The notes beneath the pieces were generated by a model that was not told where the DNA came from, did not search any database, and saw only the letters and a program-made list of their open reading frames with translations. From Pseudeuparius sepicola (Eukaryota > Arthropoda > Insecta > Coleoptera > Anthribidae): a stretch of DNA of 64,000 nucleotides. The stretch lies in contig OY987298.1 in assembly GCA_963920635.1 (NCBI GenBank), forward strand, positions 63,447,949 to 63,511,948. The letters are read 5' to 3'. A program made the position numbers and the translations under genes. Below are positions 12,275 through 23,281 of this stretch, piece by piece; the first letter of the stretch is position 1; each line of letters begins with the position of its first letter.

Positions 12275-12591
12275 TCAGGGTAAATCATAAAAATCCTGAA
12301 AAAGTGTTTTTTGGAATATAAACTTGAACTACATTTTTGGCGCTTATACCTTTTAATTCTAAACAACTTTTCTTAATACATGTTTTCTCCAAAATTAAAA
12401 TTAAGGGTACTTTACTCTTGAGCCTTTTTCATATTTTCGAACCTTCCCCGTATACGAAATGATATATTCAAATTTTGAAAGCTGCTTTTTGAGTTTGTGG
12501 GTATGCATAAACTTTTATCAAGTATAAAATTTTCTGATAAATGTAAAATATAAAAAATCCCATATGGTGCGTACTTTCTGCTGCGGGCACT
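12275..12591 (-). mobile_element. Relic right arm of a foldback family
   Basis: The segment ends GCGGGCACTGTA and includes TAAGGGTACTTTACTCTTGA, the complement of the core seen in the elements at 2081, 18539 and 30651. It also shares the layout CATAAACTTTTATCAAGTATAAAATTTTC with the 30651 element. No left arm is present, so it is a truncated copy. Confidence 0.6.
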
Positions 12592-12671
12592 GTATTTTTT
12601 ATTCTTGCCAATCACTGTAATATTTAGATTGTTAGGTGTTTTACGTCCTTCAGTGTTCATGTTGAAAATTC

Positions 12672-13174
12672 ACAGGGATAGGACATAAATAAATAAATGC
12701 AACCTTTTAAAACAATTGCCGACGTTTTGTCAATATATTTTGACTTTTTCAAGGCTAAAAAGAAAAACACAATGTCGTAAGAACTACAGAAAAAAAGACG
12801 AAATACAATACTAACCGAACAAGAAAGTAAAAAAACTCACCAAGTTGAATCAGTTAAATATTATAGCACTTATGAAAACATTGTTAAAGACATTGTTAAA
12901 GACCATATAGACAATTTACGGTAACAATGTGTCTTTCAATTGTCTGTATTTATGGTCTTTAACAATGTTTTCATAAGTGCTATAATATTCAACTGATTTA
13001 ACTTGGTGAGTTTTTTACTTTCTTGTTCGGTTTGTATTGTATTTCGTCTTTTTTTCTGTAGTTCTTACGACATTGTGTTTTTCTTTTTAGCCTTGAAAAA
13101 GTCAAAATATATTGACGAAACGTCGGCAATTGTTTTAGAAGGTTGCATTTATTTATTTATGTCCTATATCCCTG
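12672..13174. mobile_element. 503-bp palindrome, probable Penelope-like relic
   Basis: Two arms of about 245 bp mirror each other around a short spacer near 12915-12935. They start ACAGGGATAGGACATAAAT and end with its complement (one base changed). Both arms carry ACTTTTTCAAGGC or its complement beside a GAAACGTC-type word, a signature of the hammerhead motif in Penelope-like elements. A 12-bp word (TGTAATATTTAG) occurs just outside the left arm (about 12608) and at the right end (13173), in the same orientation. No reverse transcriptase is present. The family assignment is inferred from the motif only. Confidence 0.5.
13090..13127 (+). ncRNA. Degenerate hammerhead-ribozyme-like motif
   Basis: In order: GCC (stem I, pairs with GGC at 13125-13127); TTGAAAAA in the place of the CUGANGA core; stem II GTCAA/TTGAC with loop AATATA; then GAAACGTC. 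In the last word GAA is the second core element, A-C/G-U would form a two-pair stem III, and C is the cleavage position. The very short stem III is typical of Penelope-like hammerheads. The core differs at two positions (C3 and G8), so self-cleavage is unlikely. The other arm (12718-12756, minus strand) has the same layout with the first G of GAAA changed to A. Confidence 0.45.
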
Positions 13175-15005
13175 TAATATTTAGAGTTTTAATTGTTGCT
13201 TATAAGTCTGAATGGGGAACAAAATTTATTTAAATTATATAACATCCGAGATTACTTAGATCATGCATACCATATCATTTTTTTACTTTTGTAAGTATAC
13301 TTTTAATTTTTGCAATAGTTTTAGGCGAGGACCAAGTTTTGGGATCAGTTCTTCGAGTGTGGTTTCATCTAATAAGTAAAATGCATTCATGTCAATTCCT
13401 TCATCATTATGCCTGTGTTCAAGATCGCCATAGTGTAATCGCTAACCATAGACCTGTCTTTTTTGTACACAGTGTGTTTACTCTTAGCGATACAGTCGAA
13501 GATACACTCCTGTAAAAAAATATTATTATTTACCCGATTTGATTTTTTTTAAACAGATCTCTTCGAGGATCTGTTACAACGGCAATCGATACCTTTTAAG
13601 TAGGTATAATAGGTACCTACGACTTTTGAAAACTAAGCACCTGGCCAACTGCGATATTTTTATACCACCAAAACTGAAAAAAATTTAATTAGGCATTTAA
13701 AACTTTATTAAAAAATTTCTTTGGAGTAGAACAAAAAGTAGAAATGTAAAGTTACCTATATAAAAGACTAAAAATTATTTTTTGAAAAAAAAAACATGTT
13801 CAGAAAAATTTTAACACCAGGAAAGCTACTAACAACCTATCGAGCCACCCATTTGACAGCTGAAAAATGCTTAAACAAAATTTCTATAGCCCACACTATT
13901 TATACTTTTTTTCGAAAAATTACTCGAAAAATTGTTAGGTTACTGTTTTTTATTTTGATAAAATTTTGGATTTGGGGTCTTTAGTCCATTCTAAACAATC
14001 TTTTTTCGAGCTTTCTTGTATGAAATATATCGCAGCTGGTAAGGTCTTTGATTTTCAAATTGCCTTAAATGTAAATTGAATGCCATTTTCAGACTTATCC
14101 AACAATAAAAAAATCAAAATTTTACATGGGTGTTATCACTTTGTGGGGGACACATTGATAGATTTTCTATACATATAGATACCTACAGGATTTTCAAAAA
14201 TGTGCATTACCTACCTATGTCAAAATTACAACTAGGTAAGTAAATTAATAAAGTAAAAGAAAAAAGTAAATTTAAAATACCTAGATACTGTAAATATAAA
14301 TAAATCCAAACACAAAAAATTACAGTACCTACACTCACTCAAAAATACCAACACTTCGCGTCATATTTTAGATAGGTACATATATTATGAAAGGTAGGTA
14401 CCATCAAAATTTTAAACTGTCTCCCAAGAGCACTTTTTGAAAACACCCCGGAAAGAAGCTGGTTTTTAGTAAGAAATATACAGGAGTAATAGGTAGGTAC
14501 TTAAAATATTCGACAGTAAATACGAAAAACAGGGAAATTCTAATTAAAAATTCGTTTATACCGAGGTACGTAAAACAAAAACTTCGACAAAAACAAGATA
14601 AATAACGCAAGAACTTGAGAAATCCTAGAAAAACACAAAGACACGTAGGTAGGTATATTTTGTATCTAACATACCTTGGAAATCGGGAATTAAATATTCA
14701 AAACCCAACTCCATAAGATAATTTTCCATGGTGCATGGAGAAAGTCCAGCACAAAATAGGTATTTTCAGTCTAGACACAGGAGTCAACAAAACAGGATGA
14801 ACAGACGGAACAAGCCATGCGGCGTGCGGTGCGCTAGGACCGTGCAAAACAAGCTGCAGGTGGACACTAACTGCGGGGCCGCCGGGGCCGGCGACATACT
14901 CAAGGTCAAGCATACCCCTTCCCTACCACATTTTGCTTATTTCTTATATTGTTCATAAAACAATTTATTATCAATACAATGCGGGATCCCGATGGCTATT
15001 AAACG
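13175..15005. other. Unrecognised DNA with a GC-richer patch
   Basis: No gene or element border is supported. A patch at 14790-14925 is GC-rich (GGGGCCGCCGGGGCCGGCG within it) and open on both strands, which reflects composition. Several TAGGTAGGTA clusters occur at 14160-14400. Confidence 0.45.
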
Positions 15006-15279
15006 TATTATAAACATTATAGAGCAACTTTAGTATAAAACTGTTTTTATTGGTAACAAAATAGTTTTATTAGGAATAATATCTTATAAAATGGGATAAT
15101 ACTGGTAGGCTTCTAGGATAATACCAGTAATAAGTGGCGCGGTTACAAGAACGTGTTCGTTTAGTTAGAAAACAAATTTATTGCTGTAACAACTTTTTTT
15201 ATAACCCCAATAAAAAAAATTATTGCAGTTATAAGTACCTTCTGTATAAAACTGTTTCATAGGTCGATTTTCCTCAGTG
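15006..15279 (-). mobile_element. Truncated copy of the CACTG-ended element
   Basis: Read on the minus strand from 15279, CACTGAGGAAAATCG is followed by AACAGTTTTATACAG, TTTTCTAACTAAACGAACAC and TTATTACTGGTATTATCC. This parallels the first 270 bp of the element at 8082. The other terminus is missing. Confidence 0.65.
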
Positions 15280-16824
15280 CATGATCCAATAACAGCCCAA
15301 CGAGCGTCCTCTCTAATTACACACAAATTGACATCTCCATCCTCAAAAACACATTAGTGTCAAATTTCAGTTCAGGACCTTGATTACTTTGGGTTGGTAT
15401 AGATACAGCCACAACCTTCTCAAGCTTACAAGCCCTGTGCCGAGCCCTGTGCAAACATGTGGCAACGCCGCAGCGGGACGGTTCAACGGGTCTATGCAGT
15501 ATAGAGCAGTGGGAACTTTGGCTTAGTTTATCTTATGTAATAAATGTACAATGTGCAACCCTCTTTTCAATTATAATTAGATACATTTGTAAACTTTGTT
15601 TCGATAATTGGGTACCTAAGTAAGTAGGTACGTTTGTATAACAGACAATAAAAGCAGTAACAAGTAACAAAATAAACACAGAAGTATAAGTATTTATAAC
15701 ATAATAAGTATTTATAATATGGTAAATTTGGGCAAATATATAGCGGACTACATTTTGTTGTAAGTCGAATTTTTGTGAGAATTTTTCGCAAAGTGCGCCA
15801 TCAGGCAAATGATGATTACCTATCTTCCCTTATGGTTAAATTTTTATAAAAATACAAACAACAAGCGAACAGAGAACGGGATGTTATGATTGAAATGGCA
15901 GCCCAAAACGAATACAAGTTGACCGCTTGCCGTCAAGCAAAGAAAACCTAGCTACTTCAAGTTATTATTACGATTTGACTTACAGGAACGATTCTTCACT
16001 TCGAACTTTTACAGAAATGTTTCATTTTTTTCACAAACAAAACAAATTTATAAAAAAGCTGTCGCCAGCACTTCTGGCTGTCTGTTTCCACCCAGAGACA
16101 CACTGCCTCGTAGCAATCTGGCGACGATAGCACTACCCGCACTACACAAATTAGTTCTGCTAAATTTCTTGTAAATTCAACTGACAGGGAGTGTCAGGGC
16201 ACGCGACGTGGACCCGCATTCCTTGTTGCCAGTTTTCTCTATTTCAGGGCTTCCCCTAGAATCGGCTGTGATACAGCCATAATTAAATTTCAACAAAAGC
16301 ACTTAAACGCCCTGTATCTAGAAAACAAAAGAATCTAGAGCCATACTTTAGGATACAAATTATTTTTTAGCGATATCTGTCGGATTTTGAAGTATGCCCA
16401 CCTTTGTACTTACCTATAACCTAACCTTCATTTCAGATACCTAAGTATTGATCGGAAATATTCTTGAGCCTGATGAACTCACATATTATTCTAAAAGAAC
16501 CCTTCGTAACGTACCCAAACTAAAGGCCTTTTGGGAACTCCTTGCTGAAAAATACGTAAGAATAGAGATTGTTGTTTAATTTTTCATTTAGCACTATAAC
16601 AATTTGCCTCTGTAAAAGCAAGAAATCCCCAACGAGGTTACGGCCGGATGGCTTTCATCAAAATTTCATACATCCCAAAATGGCTGAGATGCGACAGCTG
16701 AAATTTCTGGGTGGATTTATTTCTGTAACAAATCGAAACCCTTCTCGGCGCGCTTTCCCTGAGCCCCGGCCGGGTCCTGGCGGGATCCCGCCTAATCTAG
16801 TCTCTTTTGTCACTGTCACAACTA
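15280..16824. other. Unrecognised DNA
   Basis: Several short frames occur, but none has a recognisable domain. Near 16305 the words CGCCCTGTATCTAGAAAAC resemble the internal part of mariner-type MITEs. Confidence 0.45.
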
Positions 16825-16893
16825 CAGATGTATCGAGAATAAATGAATATTTTTAGCTCCCCGGGTAGTTTCAACACGTTTAAATTTAGTCCT
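16825..16893 (-). repeat. Diverged repeat, partner of 4266-4333
   Basis: Its complement contains AAAAATATTCATTTATTCTC and GTGTTGAAACTACCCGG, as at 4 kb. GC-rich DNA (CCCCGGCCGGGTCC) lies beside it. Confidence 0.5.
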
Positions 16894-16899
16894 CGTCTT

Positions 16900-18230
16900 A
16901 ATATTTTCGCCTGGGGTGACTAATGCAAGGGAGCAACTCGACGCTGCCGCCGCCGCGTCGCTTTTCTAGCATTCCGAGGATAAATCGACCTTTCTTATAT
17001 TTCAAGTTATTATAGACGCATTTTTTACCGAAGTGGCATCTTAGTTTTTTGTTTAATGTTAAAGGGCGCCCCTTACAGTGCTATACCTGGATTTAAATAA
17101 CCATAACTTTTTTGTGTCCAAGAACAACTGTAACATTTATCAAAAAACCATATTGAAAGTTTCAAGCTCGTGAGTATTTATACAGGTGGGGTCAAATATC
17201 AGAAGACATTTTAAAAATCAATGTGCCTATCAAAACCGTTGTGAATTTAGCAGCCGATTTTCTGACAGTAAAAAATTTTCCTCGCCGTTCCTTATTTCTA
17301 TAGATTTATTTTGATAAAACCTTCTAAGCAGATCAAGTTATAATATGAAGAAATATTAAAAAAAAATAAACCTTGAAATTTTTCGCTGCCAGAAAATTGG
17401 ATGTTAAGTTCACACTGTCTAACTAATTCAGGAAAACTTACCAACGTTTTCCAGTAGCATTTATTTACATGGGCATCTGACGTCTCAGAAAAAATTAACA
17501 TCAGACCCACACAAAATGTAGACTATTAAAGTTAGATTTAAACGAGTTTTATAGAATTGAACCAAATTGTTTTTGAATAAATATAACCAGAGAAATAATA
17601 TAAACTCAGACACAATTTTTAAAAAGTTCACCTCGGTTGTCATACATATTTGAGTAAATGTTATTAAAAAAGTATATTCGCACTAAAGTTCACCAATTCT
17701 AGAAAAATGCCCTTATTTTTGGAAGCCTTTGCCTCATTGTGTCCTCTTAGTGCAAGTTCGAAAGCCCCACAAAAATGAACACAGTTCTTTATTTGATTTA
17801 AAACGTACCGATATTTCTGCTCATTATAAGCGCTGTATCGGGATAATAATATGCTGAATGTAGCTGCGATTTTATATTTATTTTACCCAGCATACTTGAA
17901 TTAAAAATGTTATTCATGTGTACCTTTCATTTTATCCTAAATGTGCACAACATCGTTGGTTCCCTTTTTTGACCAAGTTTCTTCACAGCTGAGCAAAACA
18001 CATACAAAACAAAACAACTTGGTTGTTTCTTCACACCCGCACAACCAATTATTTTTTAAGTAGACACTTTTGTTGAATTTACGTGATCACGTTTTTTGTC
18101 CTGCCGTTTGATTTTTCTCTATAGTTAAATCGGGTAACGGCTTACCCAACTCTTTAATTTGCAGTTTTTGCTCAAATTCCATTGACGAAAACGAATTTGT
18201 TAATAAAAAACTTACACTGTTCATTTTGAA
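16900..18230. other. Unrecognised DNA
   Basis: No supported gene or element was found. Confidence 0.5.
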
Positions 18231-18430
18231 AACGTTAGACCGTTGACTGACGTATTAATGAAGACTGCTCACGGCTGTCATGTTTGACAGTTCTCTGGCT
18301 CACCATGCGCTTCCCGGAGACAAAATGCAATGCAAAATACATTGTTGACCATAGGCGCCATCTACTTTCCAGGACATGAAACTATAGCCGCGAGAAGTCT
18401 TATTAATACGTCAGTCGACGGTTAAACGTT
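18231..18430. mobile_element. 200-bp foldback MITE
   Basis: AACGTTAGACCGTTGACTGA at the left is mirrored by TCAGTCGACGGTTAAACGTT at the right, and the match continues through CGTATTAATGAAGAC. The middle of about 125 bp is GC-richer and non-coding. Confidence 0.75.
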
Positions 18431-18538
18431 GTAAACAAACTACTTATAGTATGAGAGCCGGCCGCATGATTTCAACTCTCATACACGGAAAAAAAGCTTC
18501 ACTATTTCTAAGATGAATAATCTTATACCAATATTATA

Positions 18539-18862
18539 CAGGGACCGGCAGAAAGTTGGACACAAATAGAAAACTTTTTTTATTATAAATTTCTCAGAAA
18601 ATTTTAAATATCTCTTTTTGGATACGAGGTAGATTCAAAAATGTCAAAATAACTCAAGAGTAAAGTACCCTTATTTTTTAAAATACGGTAAAAAGTGACT
18701 TACAAAAGTTGTTTGGAATCAAAGGTGGATGTCAGATTTAAAGTCAGAGGCACCTAGTTACCTTTTTTTGTATTTTTTTTTTCGATCACACTGCATATTA
18801 CAAAAAAACAAAATACCACAAGCGCAACTTATCATCGGATAACACATGAATTTGCTACTCAT
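18539..18862 (+). mobile_element. Solo left arm of the 30651-32191 element family
   Basis: Starting CAGGGACCGGCAGAAAGTTG after TA, about 325 bp match the left arm of the element at 30651. The match includes the word CAAGAGTAAAGTACCCTTAT and the end ATCATCGGATAACACATGAA. An internal block of about 70 bp (present near 30713-30780) is missing. The match stops near 18862, with no right arm. Confidence 0.85.
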
Positions 18863-18929
18863 TTTTTGGTCATTTTGAGACGCGAATATATCCGTGATGA
18901 GAGCATAAAACGAAAAATGTTGCATGAAA

Positions 18930-18942
18930 CCCCCCCCCCCCC
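18930..18942. repeat. Poly-C run
   Basis: Thirteen consecutive C residues, unusual in this AT-rich context. Confidence 0.9.
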
Positions 18943-19639
18943 TAAAATAGCTTAAGCAGGAACAACTCCTCTAAATATTTGCGCTTTATTTATAGGATTC
19001 TGTGGCTCTTGAGTTTTCGGGTCTAGGTCCATATTTCGATTTTTTCCAGCCACAAGACCATTAAAAAGGTCCACACAAAAAATTAGGCCTCCTCCTCACC
19101 CTCTACCCCTCTACGCAATAATCTCGAAAAATAGGCAACCAAAGGCGGATAAATAAATAAATAAGGGTCCAAGAGTTTTCAAAATCAATTATAAGCATAT
19201 ACGTAAAAATACCAAAAAAAACTATTGTATCGCTTTTTGATCCACTTCCAAAATAAAAAAAACCCACAAAAAACTTAAAAACAAAAGTAATTTTGGTAAA
19301 TATGTTCGTGGGACGGGTTGTACCTATTAAAAAATTAATAAATAACCACAATTTCTTTAAATAACAATGATCGGGCCTATATTATCTGAGGCAACCTACT
19401 CGCTTGAAGTAAAGAAATATACTTTCTACATTTTACATAACATCTTATTCTATAATCTTATGAGTGATGAAATCTTGCGGCCGGCTCTTGGACTATTAAC
19501 TTAGCACAATCAACTTATAGGTACGCTTTGTCCGCCCGCGAATCCAAATATATCTACAACATACAACAAAACATATGATCGAAGCCTGGCCCAGGAGAAT
19601 TGCTGTTTATGCGCATTTAACATATTGACCATTCCCAAC

Positions 19640-19921
19640 TATTGTCGATAGCACTTCCGCATTCGCCGGACCGCTTTCGGTCTCTCTCTACAACGCTGTC
19701 CAAAGGGAAGGTGGCTCCGGTTTATTTTTAGCAGAGCAGTAGCTCCCGGCCGGCTCTTGCCTGCGCGCCGCCGCCGGCGCCGTCGCGAGTTGGCGCGCGG
19801 CGTTGCCACTTTGCAAAATTGCAAAATTGTTAATATGAATCTGTGTGAACTAGGGTCGATGATGGGGCACGGTTGGTGGTAGGGCCATGGCACCGTGGCC
19901 CCACTGCACGAGCCGCCCCTG
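19640..19921 (-). mobile_element. hAT-like terminal segment
   Basis: Read on the minus strand from 19921, the sequence begins CAGGGGCGGCTCGTGCAGTG and continues with GGGGCCACGGTGCCATGGCC. The opening CAGNGGCGGCTC is common among hAT-type ends and also begins the segments at 37698 and 55472. A GC-rich block (about 19740-19805) follows. The opposite end was not found. A 105-codon minus-strand frame here reflects GC composition and is not called as a gene. Confidence 0.45.
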
Positions 19922-20147
19922 ATTGAAACCATCTTATTGAACAAAAATATAATCAAAAAACCAAATACAATTTTTTTGATTCCCTGTATGTCAAGAACTA
20001 AGCCATTGCGAACCCATGTTTATATCAATTTTCAATTTTAAAATTAGTCAAAGATTCACCCTTTAAAGTTTGTACAAGTACCTACCTACCTAATAAACAC
20101 CCTGCCTATCGATGGTTCAAATTTAGAACACACATTCTATATTATTA

Positions 20148-20589
20148 TGTCACGACGGGAATCGTGACCGGGGGTGAGCATCAGAAGTAGAATCAATAAT
20201 TGAGACGTATTTAAAAAACTAAAAATATTTATTTAATCTTGTACGGACAAAAAATCATTTCCCACAAGGGAGAAATATGAAACATTTACATTACAGGATA
20301 ATGCTTGTTACTGGTGGGCCCAACATCTCGCTCGCCGACCAGGGGGAAGTCACCGGCTGTCAACCAGAGTATCTAGTCGTCATCCCGAAGAGTATTCTAT
20401 CGTCGTTCCGTAGGGTTGAGTAGAGTTGAGGTGTTGAGGTGTACGTTGAGTAGTGTAGCACGAACCGGGGCGCCTGGAACCAATCGTCGATCACTGATCC
20501 CCCGAAATGCGGACCACCGGTATTTAAACCTTTAGTGGAAAGCGAGTCAGCACTTCGCGGGCAATCGCCCGATATGGTTCGATTTGCCA
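20148..20589 (-). repeat. Probable solo LTR, 442 bp
   Basis: On the minus strand it would run TGGCAAATCGAACC to CCCGTCGTGACA (TG...CA). It has a TATA-like TTTAAATACC about 60 bp in and an AATAAATATTTTTAG polyadenylation-type signal near the 3' end (about 20222-20236). It is GC-rich in its first half. No internal region or second LTR adjoins. A matching target duplication was not found (ATTA on one side, TTAA on the other), so the right-hand border is tentative. Confidence 0.45.
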
Positions 20590-20767
20590 TTAATGGAAAA
20601 GTTGGATTTGCAATTTAGCTATTTAGCAATAATTTTGAGGTTTATGAACTTTCCGAATTTGTCGAAAAGTATGTTAGGACCCGATCTTATTTTCTCTGGT
20701 TGACAATATTCACTTTTAGACATTTTTGAGGTAAACAAATATTCTGAATTATTGTATATAGGTGTTA

Positions 20768-21340
20768 TACAGGGTGATTCAGCCACGTTGTAAAAAAAAA
20801 TTAAACAGACACTGGGGGAGGTCTACTAAAATGGAAAATACGAAAGAATTTTTTTCTCCAAGTTTAAAACGTCAGGCAAATGAACCTCAATGCCCGAGTA
20901 ACTCGACGCTTCTGCTTCAGTATCAACCGTCGAGGTTGGCTCTGAAGTGCTATCAAAGTCTAGAGACTCTCGACTTTGGTGCTATGTTCCCACATTTCAA
21001 TATTTTTTTATGGAAGGTGAAAACTGGAGAAATAAGAAATACCTGCCTTTCATCTGCATTTTTGGTGGTCTTGATTCTACAAAGGGCAAGCGTTATAACA
21101 CTTCAAACATCTTAAGAAAATGTTGTATTCACAACATAAGCATAAAGTCTTTTCGAGAATTTCCGCACATACATTTGTATCATCATTTAAATTGCACGAG
21201 AATATTGTTACCGGGAACACGTAATAAGGCCTAGGGCGATCCATATTTTACACGTTTTCATTTTTTTATTGTTTTTTTTAAGCATCAAAACCGGCTAACA
21301 GTGATTAGTTTACTGACTGGCCGGTCACTAGACGCTGGAG
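20768..21340. other. Single mariner-type end, then unrecognised DNA
   Basis: TACAGGGTGATTCAGCCACG at 20768 looks like the start of a Tc1/mariner-type MITE, but no inverted partner is visible within 600 bp. Overlapping short frames downstream have no recognisable domain. Confidence 0.4.
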
Positions 21341-21354
21341 GCGTTGGCTGTCAG

Positions 21355-21875
21355 CAGGGACTTTTTAAAATAAGGGGACCCAGCATTTCACAGTCTGTCA
21401 CATAGGAAAAGTGAAGCCTTGAGGGGAAGTTTGTTTTCTGTCGACTCCAAGGAGACCACAAGGGGGGCTGGTACAAGCTTATGTTATATGTCGGTGTCCA
21501 ACTGCCATCAGGTTTTATGTGATAGATGGTGCCATAGATTCTAAAGGAGACAAAAAATTTCCCATCATAATTCACAATTTTTAAGTTTTCTAACTTCCAG
21601 ATACTCAGATGTGCCAATTAAAGAATTTCAACTATACAATAAATTTGTTTCATTTGACAGTTGCCATATTCTGCACTTGTGGACACAACATTGTCAAGTC
21701 TAATTTTTAGAAATCATGGAAACCATTATTAATTTTTACTAACAATCAAAGTACCTGTTATATTCATACATTCTCCAATAAAATTGCATAATTGATTGAC
21801 TGATACCATTAGAATGAGGAAAGAATAGGCCTCCCTTTGGAAAGTAATGCTGGGTCCCCTTACTTTAAAGAGTCC
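21355..21875. mobile_element. Mutator-like MITE with 11-bp target duplication
   Basis: The termini GGGACTTTTTAAAATAAGGG and CCCCTTACTTTAAAGAGTCC are inverted and continue as GACCCAGCATT. TTGGCTGTCAG stands directly outside each end (21344-21354 and 21876-21886). An 11-bp duplication and inverted ends without a transposase fit a small Mutator-like element. The interior holds only an 88-codon minus-strand frame with no known motif. Confidence 0.65.
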
Positions 21876-21889
21876 TTGGCTGTCAGTGA

Positions 21890-22675
21890 CATCAGATGCG
21901 CCAGTAATTCAATTTATTATTATAGATTACTTATACGGGACGGCAAGTTCAGGCAGCGCCGGATAGATGGCGATGGGTCCACAAGTAGGAGGATTATTTT
22001 TGTGAATAGTTATTTAACCGCAGATAATTCAATCAGTAAAAGTATCTCAAGGTATTCTAAAAAAAGTTGTCACAATTCGTTTTAGTCCTTCGTTAAAGTT
22101 TCGTTGATGTGAACTAATTGCGGTTGAATAACTATTATTCCCAGCGGCGGCGACTCAGTCTTGACAATACCTTGAGTACAGGTGTGTGGATCGTGGCGTG
22201 TAGAAAGGTATTGAAGTTGAAAGTAAATAGTGATAGAGTTTTTAATTTTGATTTTGATGCATATTTGCATATTCTGTGCTTAGTTTTGTGTTTTTTCTGC
22301 TACTGCAGTCTCTGCAAACAACGTGCATTTGTTGTGGGAAACTAAGAGCTCTCTATACTCCTATAGGCCAGGGTAGATAATTTTTGAGAACAAAAAAAAT
22401 CTAGAACAGCATGACACCCATTGGAAAAGGAAGAAAATGTAGCAAAAATAACAGAAAAACTAATTTAAGGGCGATTTGAGGTATGGAAGTTGTAGTGGGT
22501 GATCTTTTAGTGGTGGAAAACGGTTTATCACGATTTCCGGCAAAACTGCAACTTCTATCGAAAAAAGTTAAATGGCAAAGTTGTAGGCAATAAAAAGATC
22601 TACAACTATTGTATTTACAATTTTTTCACATAACCTCAAAATATCCGCGAAAAATCTAAATAACCGATTTTTTGG
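21890..22675. other. Unrecognised DNA
   Basis: No supported feature was found. Near 22570-22650 the words AGTTGTAGGCAATAAAAAGA and TCTACAACTATTGTATTTAC resemble repeated DNA but have no second copy in the window. Confidence 0.4.
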
Positions 22676-22679
22676 CATT

Positions 22680-22964
22680 CGCACTCCCTCTACGGGGAAC
22701 ATTCACTCAGATCCCGGGTATCCCGGATACCAAAAGGATCTGGCTCGGACGAGACCCTTGCCATGTTATCGGGCCTTAGGTGACATTGATGTTGTTGGAC
22801 GATCCTGCACTCCCCATGAACTTCCTGACGGTTCGGGCTGTCGCAAGTAGTACCGCTTTCTGCATGGACCTGTAAAGACTATCAGTTAGACCCAGCTCCT
22901 TGATGTTTCTCAGCAAACTTTTTGGTATAACACCAGTTGTTGACATGAATAATAATAATAATTC
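22680..22964 (-). pseudogene. 3' end of an R4/Dong-like LINE
   Basis: On the minus strand a 62-63-codon frame ends at a TAA (22776-22778). It contains STTGVIPKSLLRNIKELGL and, after a short gap, QKAVLLATARTVRKFM. This pattern (S-T-G-V-I-P-K, then Q-K-A-V-L-L-x-T, then V-R-K-F) is the conserved C-terminus of R2/R4/Dong-type LINE polyproteins in arthropods, downstream of the endonuclease. The upstream part is absent: a stop precedes it and an (ATT)n run follows. About 95 bp of 3' UTR (GC-rich, with ATCCCGGGTATCCCGGATAC) lies beyond the stop. It is a 5'-truncated copy; the clade assignment is tentative. Confidence 0.6.
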
Positions 22965-23015
22965 TCACCCTCACAATACTCCAAACTAGGAGTACCCCAG
23001 AAGCAACCATTTGCT
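22950..23015 (-). repeat. Short repeat ending in (ATT)n, partner at 43997-44058
   Basis: On the minus strand: GTTGCTTCTGGGGTACTC, then TAGTTTGGAGTA, TGAGGGTGAG and AATTATTATTATT. The same words in the same order occur on the plus strand at about 43997-44058. An ATT-repeat tail is typical of a LINE or SINE 3' end. It adjoins the R4/Dong-like frame and may be part of it or a separate short element inserted in the ATT run. Confidence 0.6.
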
Positions 23016-23281
23016 TGTGCGTGGGAGGGGAGCAATTACTATTATTTTGTCCTTATTATAGTTTTCTTCTATGGATTAGTGTTTCACAAGACAAGATTTC
23101 TCGATGGTCCGCGCCAAGTAGTCGTATATTTTAAGGCTCCCGCATGGGTGAAGAGTTATGTGGACTTTTGCCTAGTTTAATTTATTAGTCTTGTTTAAAA
23201 AATCATCATAGTGTCTCCTGCAGTTGCTAGTGCCAGCTATTCACATAGGGTACGTACATCCTCCAATTCCTAAGTATCGCC

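Noticed and set aside
19639..19956. 105-codon minus-strand frame
   Set aside because: It runs across a hAT-like terminal sequence and a GC-rich block and matches nothing known.
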